Positions 58,252 to 64,000 of a stretch of 64,000 nt of DNA are shown here, piece by piece (positions within the stretch are counted from its first letter, which is position 1; the number at the start of each line of letters is the position of its first letter). The DNA comes from JAUIBE01 sp035267185. GTDB lineage: Bacteria > Pseudomonadota > Gammaproteobacteria > Xanthomonadales > SZUA-36. The notes under the pieces are model-generated. The model saw only the letters and a list, made by a program, of their open reading frames with translations. It was not told the origin of the DNA and did no database searches. Position numbers and translations under genes: made by a program. Where the stretch lies: contig DATFLY010000008.1 in NCBI GenBank assembly GCA_035267185.1, positions 1 to 64,000 of the forward strand, given 5' to 3'.

Positions 58252-59793
58252 GTGACAAATAAAACAAAATTACCGATCAATATTGTTGACGACAGCCAGG
58301 AGGTCAAATATGACCGGGCTGGCGATGTCGAAATGACAGGTAAAGGCATGCCAGCCATGCCTCAGTCAGAAGAGCCCGCTGAACAAGGATCGGGATGCCA
58401 CGCCGGCGGTGAACTGCGCAAGGCTGCGATAGAAGCTGGCAAAGCCGGAATCCTGGAACAATACGAAAAGGACTACCCCAGGGGACCCCACGACCAACCA
58501 CAAAGCATGTGCCCCGCATTCGGCTCATTACGCGTCGGGCTGAGGATGAGGCGCACTGCCACGATATTGTCCGGTTCGGCATGTTGTGTTTACGGCCTGA
58601 CCTTCACTTCACACTTTTATGGTGCAAGGCGCACCGTCGGTTACGTACCGTTCAATTCTGAAACACTCGTGACCGGCAAGCTCTATGAAGACATTCGCGA
58701 CGCTGTTCAGTCGCTGGCAAATCCTGAAGAACATGACGCCATCGTGGTGACCAACCTGTGTGTGCCCACAGCGTCCGGCGTTCCACTTCAGATGCTGCCA
58801 AAAAACATTGACGGTGTGCGCATTATCGGAATCGATGTACCCGGATTCGGTATACCGACTCATGCAGAAGCCAAGGATGTCCTGGCTGGAGCAATGTTGA
58901 AGTATGCAAGGGAAGAAGCCGAAAGTGGTCCTGTCCAGGCACCCCGGGATGGATTGAAAGATCGCCCGACGGTGACGTTGCTTGGCGAAATATTTCCGGC
59001 AGATCCCGTCAGCATCAGCCAGATTCTTGAACCGCTTGGCCTGGCACCTGGGCCGGTGGTACCCACGCGCGAATGGCGCGAGCTCTATACCGCCCTGGAC
59101 GGCGCCGTGGTGGCAGCCATCCACCCGTTTTACACTTCGTCCATACGCGAGTTTAAGACTGCCGGGCGTCCGGTGATCGGCTCTGCTCCGGTTGGACGTG
59201 ACGGCACCGCAGCGTGGATCGATTCACTGGCCGATGCCCTGAATTTACCCGATTCAAAAGTCAGCGCGACCAAGAACCGGTTCCTTCCAGCCATTGCCGG
59301 AGCGATTGCCGCTTCGCCAATCAAGGGACGCATCACCATGTCCGGCTACGAGGGATCTGAACTCCTGGTGGCACGGTTACTGATCGAGTGTGGCGCCGAT
59401 GTCCGCTATGTCGGAACAGCATGCCCGAAGACTGAATGGTCAAAAGATGATCGCGAATGGCTTGAAGCCCATGGTGCTGAAGTTCGCTATCGCGCTTCAC
59501 TGGAATCTGACCTGGCTGCAATGGAAGCTTTTGAACCTGACCTGGTGATAGGAACAACACCTGTCGTGCAGGCAGCAAAAGAAGCAGCCATCCCTGCCCT
59601 TTACTTCACAAACCTTATTTCTGCCCGACCCCTGATGGGTCCGGCCGGTCCAGGCGCCCTGGCACAGATTATCAACGGTGCACTCGGGCAACAGGAACGT
59701 TTTGACCGGATGCGTGACTTTTTTGAGGGCGTTGGAACACACTCAACTGCCGGAGTCTGGCAGAAGAGCCCTGTGACCGGAGTGGCAAGCTGA
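58252..59793 (+). CDS. bchY: Chlorophyllide a reductase subunit Y
   Basis: NifD-like COR subunit of 513 residues. Start GTG at 58252, 30 bases behind bchX. Fe-S ligands: Cys in QSMCPAFGSLRVGLR, SGSACCVYGLTF and TNLCVPTASGVPL. The block HPFYTSSIREFKTAGRPVIG and GTACPKTEWSKDDREW are typical of BchY. It pairs with BchZ to form the catalytic component. The start precedes a poorly conserved leader of about 40 residues; a Gly-Cys-His segment (EQGSGCHAGGEL) begins the core. Confidence 0.95.
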   Translation: MTNKTKLPINIVDDSQEVKYDRAGDVEMTGKGMPAMPQSEEPAEQGSGCHAGGELRKAAIEAGKAGILEQYEKDYPRGPHDQPQSMCPAFGSLRVGLRMRRTATILSGSACCVYGLTFTSHFYGARRTVGYVPFNSETLVTGKLYEDIRDAVQSLANPEEHDAIVVTNLCVPTASGVPLQMLPKNIDGVRIIGIDVPGFGIPTHAEAKDVLAGAMLKYAREEAESGPVQAPRDGLKDRPTVTLLGEIFPADPVSISQILEPLGLAPGPVVPTREWRELYTALDGAVVAAIHPFYTSSIREFKTAGRPVIGSAPVGRDGTAAWIDSLADALNLPDSKVSATKNRFLPAIAGAIAASPIKGRITMSGYEGSELLVARLLIECGADVRYVGTACPKTEWSKDDREWLEAHGAEVRYRASLESDLAAMEAFEPDLVIGTTPVVQAAKEAAIPALYFTNLISARPLMGPAGPGALAQIINGALGQQERFDRMRDFFEGVGTHSTAGVWQKSPVTGVAS

Positions 59794-61253
59794 TGCTGGT
59801 ACTCGACCATGATCGTGCTGGCGGATACTGGGGCGCAGTTTACGTGTTCACTTCGATCAAAGGCCTCCAGGTCATCATCGATGGCCCGGTTGGCTGTGAA
59901 AACCTTCCAGTCACATCGGTTCTGCATTACACCGACGGTTTACCGCCTCATGAACTTCCAATTGTGGTCACCGGACTGGGTGAAGAGGAACTCGGCAAGC
60001 TCGGAACAGAGCAAGCCATGAAGCGTGCCAATGAAGCGCTGGACCCTGAACTACCCAGCGTTGTGGTCACTGGCTCCATAGCGGAGATGATTGGTGGTGG
60101 CGTGACGCCCGAGGGAACGAAAATCAAGCGTTTCCTGCCCAGAACCATTGACGAGGACCAGTGGGAATGTGCCAACCGGTCACTTTACTGGCTGTGGACG
60201 GAATTCGGACCTCGCAAGGGAAAGGTAAAACCACGCAGGCCACGCAAAGAGGGAGAGAAGCCCCGCGTCAATATCATCGGTCCAAGTTATGGCATGTTCA
60301 ACATGGCTTCAGACCTGGCAGAAATTACACGCCTGGTTGAAGGGATTGGCGCTGAAATCAACATGGTATTCCCATTGGGCGCCAACCTGAAAGAAATCAA
60401 GAACCTGGTCAACGCTGATGTAAACGTCTGCATGTACAGGGAATTCGGCCGCATGCTGTGCGAAAACCTGGATCGCCCTTACCTGCAAGCCCCGATCGGA
60501 CTTGAAAGCACGACCAGCTTCCTCAGAGAACTCGGAACACTACTTGAAATTGACCCCGAACCCTTTATTGAGCGCGAAAAACATACAACCATCAAACCGC
60601 TCTGGGACCTCTGGCGCTCTGTTACACAGGATTTCTTCGCGACATCAAGTTTCGCCATCGTTGCCGGCGAAACCTATGCGCGCGGCATGCGGAATTTCCT
60701 CGAAAATGACATGGGCATGCCCTGCTCTTTCTCGTTCTCGAGATCGGCTGGCGTCAAACCCGACAACGCAGAAGTCAGGCGCCAGATTCAGGAAAACCCG
60801 CCATTGATCATGTTTGGCAGTTACAACGAACGTATGTACATCGCCGAAACCAAAGGCAGCTCGATTTACGTTCCGGCGTCATTCCCGGGTGCTGCCATCC
60901 GACGCCATACCGGCACGCCATTTATGGGCTACAGCGGCGCGACATACCTGGTACAGGAAATATGTAACAGCCTGTTTGACGCGCTGTTTAACATTCTCCC
61001 GCTGGGCGCTGCACTTGATGAAGTTGAAAGCACACCCAGCAAGTTGCTTCCCGAACTCGTCTGGGACGAGGAAGCACGTGATTCATATGATCGCCTGGTG
61101 GCCAGCAGACCACCTCTTGTCAGGATTTCTGCTGCCAAAACCCTGCGTGACGAAATTGAAAAAACAGCACGCCAACAGGATTCAGAGCGTGTCAGTGTTG
61201 AATTAGTAGACCAGGTCGGAAGAAACCTGGGCTACCGGAAAGAAGCGGCCTGA
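59793..61253 (+). CDS. bchZ: Chlorophyllide a reductase subunit Z
   Basis: NifK-like COR subunit of 486 residues. ATG at 59793 shares one base with the bchY stop (TGATG). Landmarks are GGYWGAVYVFTSIKGLQVII, the Cys in DGPVGCENLPVTSVLHYTDG and the C-terminal PCP_red domain (SRPPLVRISAAKTLRDEIEK). Products of bchX, bchY and bchZ give chlorin ring-B reduction (and possibly 8-vinyl reduction). Followed by a hairpin-rich gap of 82 bases and the pufQ-position gene. Confidence 0.95.
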   Translation: MLVLDHDRAGGYWGAVYVFTSIKGLQVIIDGPVGCENLPVTSVLHYTDGLPPHELPIVVTGLGEEELGKLGTEQAMKRANEALDPELPSVVVTGSIAEMIGGGVTPEGTKIKRFLPRTIDEDQWECANRSLYWLWTEFGPRKGKVKPRRPRKEGEKPRVNIIGPSYGMFNMASDLAEITRLVEGIGAEINMVFPLGANLKEIKNLVNADVNVCMYREFGRMLCENLDRPYLQAPIGLESTTSFLRELGTLLEIDPEPFIEREKHTTIKPLWDLWRSVTQDFFATSSFAIVAGETYARGMRNFLENDMGMPCSFSFSRSAGVKPDNAEVRRQIQENPPLIMFGSYNERMYIAETKGSSIYVPASFPGAAIRRHTGTPFMGYSGATYLVQEICNSLFDALFNILPLGAALDEVESTPSKLLPELVWDEEARDSYDRLVASRPPLVRISAAKTLRDEIEKTARQQDSERVSVELVDQVGRNLGYRKEAA

Positions 61254-61275
61254 AGGCCGAATTTGAAAGACCCTG

Positions 61276-61320
61276 GCCGCAAATGGCGGCATGAAGATTG
61301 AAACCGGCAAGAATGCCGGT
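61276..61320 (+). other. Two hairpins between bchZ and the pufQ-position gene
   Basis: GCCGC-AAATG-GCGGC at 61276-61290 and ACCGGCA-AGAA-TGCCGGT at 61303-61320 are perfect stems (5 and 7 pairs). They fill the gap before the next gene and fit an mRNA processing or stability boundary between the bch and puf parts. No U-tract follows, so neither looks like a strong intrinsic terminator. Confidence 0.55.
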
Positions 61321-61335
61321 AGTGAGGCAAGAAAA

Positions 61336-61542
61336 ATGAAACGAACAGCTGATCGCAACAACCTTGATTTTCGAATTATCGAGATCCTCTGTTTCGCTTT
61401 GCTTCTGCCAATCGCGACAATTGCGCGGTTGGTGGGCTGGCGCTGGCAACCATGGAAGCCGGGACCGGATGGATATGGTCCTGTGCTGGACGAGGCCAAG
61501 TCAATGGCACAAACCATTGCCGGGATGTCGCCGTCAGCCTGA
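61336..61542 (+). CDS. PufQ-position small membrane protein resembling LH1 beta
   Basis: Product of 68 residues from the ATG at 61336, with GAGG upstream; an earlier ATG at 61291 falls between two hairpins and is less likely. One membrane span (about 14-34) is followed by WRWQPWKPGPDGYG. Gene position after bchZ and before pufB is that of pufQ, and the tail GPVLDEAKSMAQTI recalls the GP..xA..EA..I end of PufQ. It also aligns without gaps with the downstream LH1 beta protein (offset 5 residues), about 17 identities over 50 positions. Arg31 and Arg13 stand where beta has its bacteriochlorophyll ligand His36 and His18. Either a divergent PufQ or a non-pigment-binding beta relative; name left open. 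Confidence 0.65.
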   Translation: MKRTADRNNLDFRIIEILCFALLLPIATIARLVGWRWQPWKPGPDGYGPVLDEAKSMAQTIAGMSPSA

Positions 61543-61551
61543 ATTGATTTT

Positions 61552-61619
61552 GTCGGTTCTCAGTTAAGGAACTGACACCCTAACGTGCTGGGTGCGCACG
61601 GAACCCGGGCTTAATGCCC
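61552..61619 (+). other. Hairpin cluster in the pufB leader
   Basis: Three stems precede pufB: GTCGGTTC (61552-61559) with GAACTGAC (61569-61576, one G-U pair), CGTGC-N7-GCACG at 61584-61600, and GGGC-TTAAT-GCCC at 61607-61619. An AAAGGAAAAAGAG ribosome site follows at about 61624. 5' structures of this kind protect the abundant pufBA message in other purple bacteria. Confidence 0.5.
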
Positions 61620-61638
61620 TAATAAAGGAAAAAGAGCT

Positions 61639-61854
61639 ATGTCTGATGGATCTTTATCCGGACTCTCCGAACAGGAAGCCAAAGAATTTCACCGGCTGTT
61701 TATGGCGAGTTTCATAATTTTCACCATCATCGCAATCGTTGCGCATTTTCTGGTATGGAGCTGGCGGCCCTGGTTGCCAGGACCTGAAGGATATGCAGCA
61801 GTGATGGATGGTATTCACATGACCAAGGACAGCATTCTGTCCCTGCTGAGCTAA
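61639..61854 (+). CDS. pufB: LH1 antenna beta polypeptide
   Basis: Light-harvesting 1 beta subunit of 71 residues. N-terminal LSGLSEQEAKEFHRLF carries the conserved Glu, Phe and His18; the span ends at AHFLVWSWRPWLPGPEGY with the bacteriochlorophyll ligand His36 and Trp residues that tune absorption. An unusual C-terminal extension of about 19 residues (AAVMDGIHMTKDSILSLLS) follows the normal PGPEGY end. ATG behind AAAGGAAAAAGAG. Followed by pufA after 12 bases with AAAGGAGA. Confidence 0.96.
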   Translation: MSDGSLSGLSEQEAKEFHRLFMASFIIFTIIAIVAHFLVWSWRPWLPGPEGYAAVMDGIHMTKDSILSLLS

Positions 61855-61866
61855 AGGAGAAAGATT

Positions 61867-62046
61867 ATGTGGAGAGTTTGGCAAATCTTCGATCCGCGCA
61901 GGGCGCTGGTCGCTTTGTTTATTTTCCTGTTTGTACTTGCTTTGGTGATTCACTTCGTCCTGTTGAGCACAGATCGTTTCAACTGGATCGAAGGTCCACA
62001 AGCATCGACTGTCGAGACGGTAATTCAGGCCGACAACCTCAGTTAG
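61867..62046 (+). CDS. pufA: LH1 antenna alpha polypeptide
   Basis: Light-harvesting 1 alpha subunit of 59 residues, starting at the ATG at 61867 behind AAAGGAGA. It begins MWRVWQIFDPRRALVALFIF; the span runs to LVIHFVLLSTDRFNW, with the bacteriochlorophyll ligand His29 and Trp40 eleven residues after it. The C-terminal tail (IEGPQASTVETVIQADNLS) is periplasmic. It forms a dimer with PufB in the LH1 ring. Pattern and length match LH1 alpha of gamma- and betaproteobacterial phototrophs. Confidence 0.96.
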   Translation: MWRVWQIFDPRRALVALFIFLFVLALVIHFVLLSTDRFNWIEGPQASTVETVIQADNLS

Positions 62047-62099
62047 TAACAGTATTTTTTGTTTTTGAAAAACCTAGGGTTGTTCTGAAGAATCTAAGG

Positions 62100-62184
62100 C
62101 GGTTGTGCATGCCAACTCTGTTGGCCTGTTGCGGCACTGTAATAGTGTCCTAGCGTGCGAGTAGAAGCTGGTCGTGCACAACCG
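62100..62184 (+). other. Three-way-junction RNA structure between pufA and pufL
   Basis: CGGTTGTGCA (62100-62109) pairs with TGCACAACCG (62175-62184) in a perfect 10-base outer stem. Inside it are GCCAAC-TCT-GTTGGC (62111-62125) and GGCACT-GTAAT-AGTGTC (62133-62149, one G-U pair). It occupies the 179-base pufA-pufL gap, where Rhodobacter carries hairpins that stop 3'-5' decay and make pufBA more abundant than pufLM. Confidence 0.65.
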
Positions 62185-62225
62185 TCCATAGACTGGTCAG
62201 ATCCCGAATTGGGAGGGCATATGTT

Positions 62226-63050
62226 ATGTCCATGCTGAGCTTTGAAAAAAGATACCGGGTTCGCGGAAGAACTCTGGTTGGTGGAGATTTATTCGACTTC
62301 TGGGTTGGCCCCTTTTACGTCGGATTTTTCGGTGTCAGCACATTATTTTTTACGCTTTTTGGCGTAGGTTTAATTTTGTGGGGCGCAGCGATGGGTCCCA
62401 CATGGAACGTGTGGCGCATCAACATTGCACCGCCTGACCTTAGCTATGGCCTGGCCCTTGCACCACTTGCAGAAGGCGGCCTGTGGCAATGGATCACGGT
62501 TTGTGCCGTTGGCGCATTTTGCTCCTGGGCGCTCAGGCAGGCTGAAATTGCCCGCAAACTTGGAATGGGCTATCACATACCCATTGCATTCAGCGTCGCA
62601 ATTTTTGCATACGTTTCTCTCGTGGTGATAAGGCCGATGTTGCTTGGCGCGTGGGGCCATGGATTTCCATATGGCATCATGAGCCACCTCGACTGGGTAT
62701 CCAATACCGGTTATCAGTACCTCCACTTCCATTACAACCCGGCACACATGATTGCCGTGAGTTTCTTTTTTACCACTGCATTGGCGCTCTCACTTCATGG
62801 ATCCGCCATTGTTTCGGCTGCCAACCCTCAGAAGGGAAAGCGGGTTCGTGGCGTGGAGCATGAAAACTCATTCTTCAGGGACACCATAGGTTATTCCGTT
62901 GGTTCCCTTGGAATTCATCGTGTAGGACTGTTCCTTGCGCTGAGCTCTGCTTTCTGGAGTGCCGTTTGCATCATCATCAGCGGCCCCTTCTGGACGCGGG
63001 GCTGGCCTGAATGGTGGAACTGGTGGCTCAAACTACCGATCTGGGATTAA
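62226..63050 (+). CDS. pufL: Photosynthetic reaction centre L subunit
   Basis: Reaction-centre L protein of 274 residues with five spans. It begins MSMLSFEKRYRVRGRTLVGG and GDLFDFWVGPFYVGFFGVS is its first span region. His residues for the special pair and accessory bacteriochlorophylls and for the non-haem iron are present in the blocks YLHFHYNPAHMIAVSFFF and LGIHRVGLFLALSS. The start ATG at 62226 has GGGAGGG 8 bases upstream. pufM follows after 10 bases. No anomaly seen. Confidence 0.97.
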   Translation: MSMLSFEKRYRVRGRTLVGGDLFDFWVGPFYVGFFGVSTLFFTLFGVGLILWGAAMGPTWNVWRINIAPPDLSYGLALAPLAEGGLWQWITVCAVGAFCSWALRQAEIARKLGMGYHIPIAFSVAIFAYVSLVVIRPMLLGAWGHGFPYGIMSHLDWVSNTGYQYLHFHYNPAHMIAVSFFFTTALALSLHGSAIVSAANPQKGKRVRGVEHENSFFRDTIGYSVGSLGIHRVGLFLALSSAFWSAVCIIISGPFWTRGWPEWWNWWLKLPIWD

Positions 63051-63060
63051 GGCGAAAATA

Positions 63061-64000
63061 ATGGCTACTTACCAAAATCTATTTACCCAAATCCAGGTAG
63101 ACGGGGAACTGCAAAAAGGCGTCCCTGTTAAAGGCATATGGGGCTCACGCAGTGGCAAACCCTTCTTGTCATACTGGATGGGCCTTATCGGTGATGCACA
63201 GATTGGACCGATTTATCTCGGTACCCTGGGTGTTGCTTCGCTTATCTGCGGTTTTATTGCCATCGAAATCATTGGGCTCAACATGTGGGCGTCAGTGGGC
63301 TGGGATCCTGTTGAGTTTGTCAGACAGCTTCCATGGCTGGCACTTGAACCTCCATCGCCTGAATACGGACTGTCAATTCCTCCGTTGAACGAGGGCGGTT
63401 GGTGGCTGATGGCCGGATTCTTTTTGACCTCGTCCATCCTTTTGTGGTGGTTACGAATGTATCGCCGGGCCCGGGCGCTTGGCATGGGAACCCATGTTGC
63501 GTGGGCTTTCGCAGCAGCAATCTGGTTGTACCTGGTTCTTGGCTTTATCAGGCCAATTCTCATGGGCAGTTGGGGAGAGGCAGTTCCGTTCGGAATCTTT
63601 CCTCACCTGGACTGGACCGCGGCGTTTTCTATCCGCTACGGAAACCTGTTCTATAACCCATTTCACATGCTGTCGATTGCATTTCTTTATGGTTCAGCGG
63701 TTTTGTTTGCCATGCATGGCGCAACCATCCTGGCCTCCGACGCCTACGGTTCGCATCGGGAAGTTGAGCAGATCACGGATCGGGGAACGGCATCTGAACG
63801 CAGCATGCTGTTCTGGCGTTGGACAATGGGTTTCAACGCAACAATGGAATCGATTCATCGCTGGGGATGGTGGTTCGCTGTTTTGTGTCCACTCACCGGC
63901 GGAATCGGAATACTGATTACCGGCACGGTGGTTGACAACTGGTATGCGTGGGGGCTCGATCACGGGCTTGTACCACCCTACCCTGATGCCAATTCGGTGC
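63061..64000 (+). CDS. pufM: Photosynthetic reaction centre M subunit, cut by right edge
   Basis: The first 313 residues of the M protein are in the window; the end lies outside. It begins MATYQNLFTQIQVDGELQKG and contains LGFIRPILMGSWGEAVPFGI, the block NPFHMLSIAFLYGSAVLFAMHG with the special-pair His, and WRWTMGFNATMESIHRWGWW with an iron-ligand His. Length fits the family (about 320-330), so only the last few residues are missing. Whether pufC (the tetrahaem cytochrome) follows cannot be seen. Confidence 0.97.
   Translation, partial: MATYQNLFTQIQVDGELQKGVPVKGIWGSRSGKPFLSYWMGLIGDAQIGPIYLGTLGVASLICGFIAIEIIGLNMWASVGWDPVEFVRQLPWLALEPPSPEYGLSIPPLNEGGWWLMAGFFLTSSILLWWLRMYRRARALGMGTHVAWAFAAAIWLYLVLGFIRPILMGSWGEAVPFGIFPHLDWTAAFSIRYGNLFYNPFHMLSIAFLYGSAVLFAMHGATILASDAYGSHREVEQITDRGTASERSMLFWRWTMGFNATMESIHRWGWWFAVLCPLTGGIGILITGTVVDNWYAWGLDHGLVPPYPDANSV

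Noticed and set aside
61336..61542. Second functional pufB (LH1 beta) gene
   Set aside because: Both histidines expected in beta are replaced by arginine, so it should not bind bacteriochlorophyll as beta does, although homology is considered in the findings.
1..64000. CRISPR arrays, tRNA or rRNA genes, insertion sequences
   Set aside because: I saw no regularly spaced repeats, no tRNA cloverleaf, no rRNA blocks and no transposase reading frame in the window.

Overview
The window holds most of a photosynthesis gene cluster (PGC) from a purple-type phototrophic proteobacterium, from about 21.4 kb to the right edge, preceded by about 21 kb of ion-transport, inorganic-carbon and general metabolic genes. 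It has type II reaction-centre genes (pufL, pufM, puhA), one LH1 antenna pair (pufB, pufA), a bacteriochlorophyll a pathway and acyclic carotenoid genes (crtE, B, I, C, D, F). The only Mg-protoporphyrin ester cyclase visible is the O2-dependent AcsF; no bchE is present. With BciA as the 8-vinyl reductase this best fits an aerobic anoxygenic phototroph, probably a gammaproteobacterium. The lineage is an inference from gene content and order; no ribosomal RNA or other marker is present.

Left part (1-21.4 kb). It starts with a cut-off DUF2878-like membrane protein, an OmpR-type two-component system, aspartate ammonia-lyase, and a CPBP-family membrane protein divergent from a MarR regulator with several palindromes between them. 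Next come a DUF1538 pair + PII-like + CBS operon, a secreted amidohydrolase with a lipoprotein, and a Tat-exported M19-like dipeptidase that lacks some metal ligands. From 21.3 kb back to 11.8 kb one minus-strand operon encodes a winged-helix regulator, a Rap1a/Tai-like secreted protein, a multisubunit Mrp-type cation/H+ antiporter (E, F, G, DUF4040-B fusion, C, three D-like subunits and a 91-residue membrane protein), the Na+-dependent bicarbonate transporter SbtA and its PII-like partner SbtB. This looks like a self-contained module in which the antiporter could maintain the Na+ gradient that SbtA consumes.

Photosynthesis part (21.4-64 kb). The minus-strand arm is bchG - BCD transporter - bchP - tspO - orf - tspO - bciA: tail addition, phytol reduction, pigment transport and 8-vinyl reduction with two TspO paralogues. 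Behind it lie the redox/light regulators ppsR and aerR. Divergently, a 19-gene plus-strand run (bchFNBHLM - lhaA - puhABC - acsF - puhE - bchIDO - DUF3422 - crtIB - orf59), mostly joined by 1-8 base overlaps, converges on crtC and crtD. crtE, crtF, bchCXYZ and the puf operon then run to the right edge, where pufM is cut.

Regulation visible in the sequence: a TGT-N12-ACA (PpsR/CrtJ type) site before bchG and another between crtD and crtE, with one-mismatch sites at aerR/bchF and a tandem pair before bchC. RNA-structure candidates lie at the aerR stop codon, before and after the small gene in the pufQ position, and in the pufA-pufL gap. The most unusual item is that small gene: its product aligns without gaps to LH1 beta through the membrane span and the W-x-W-x-P-W-x-P-G-P tail but has arginine in place of both conserved histidines.
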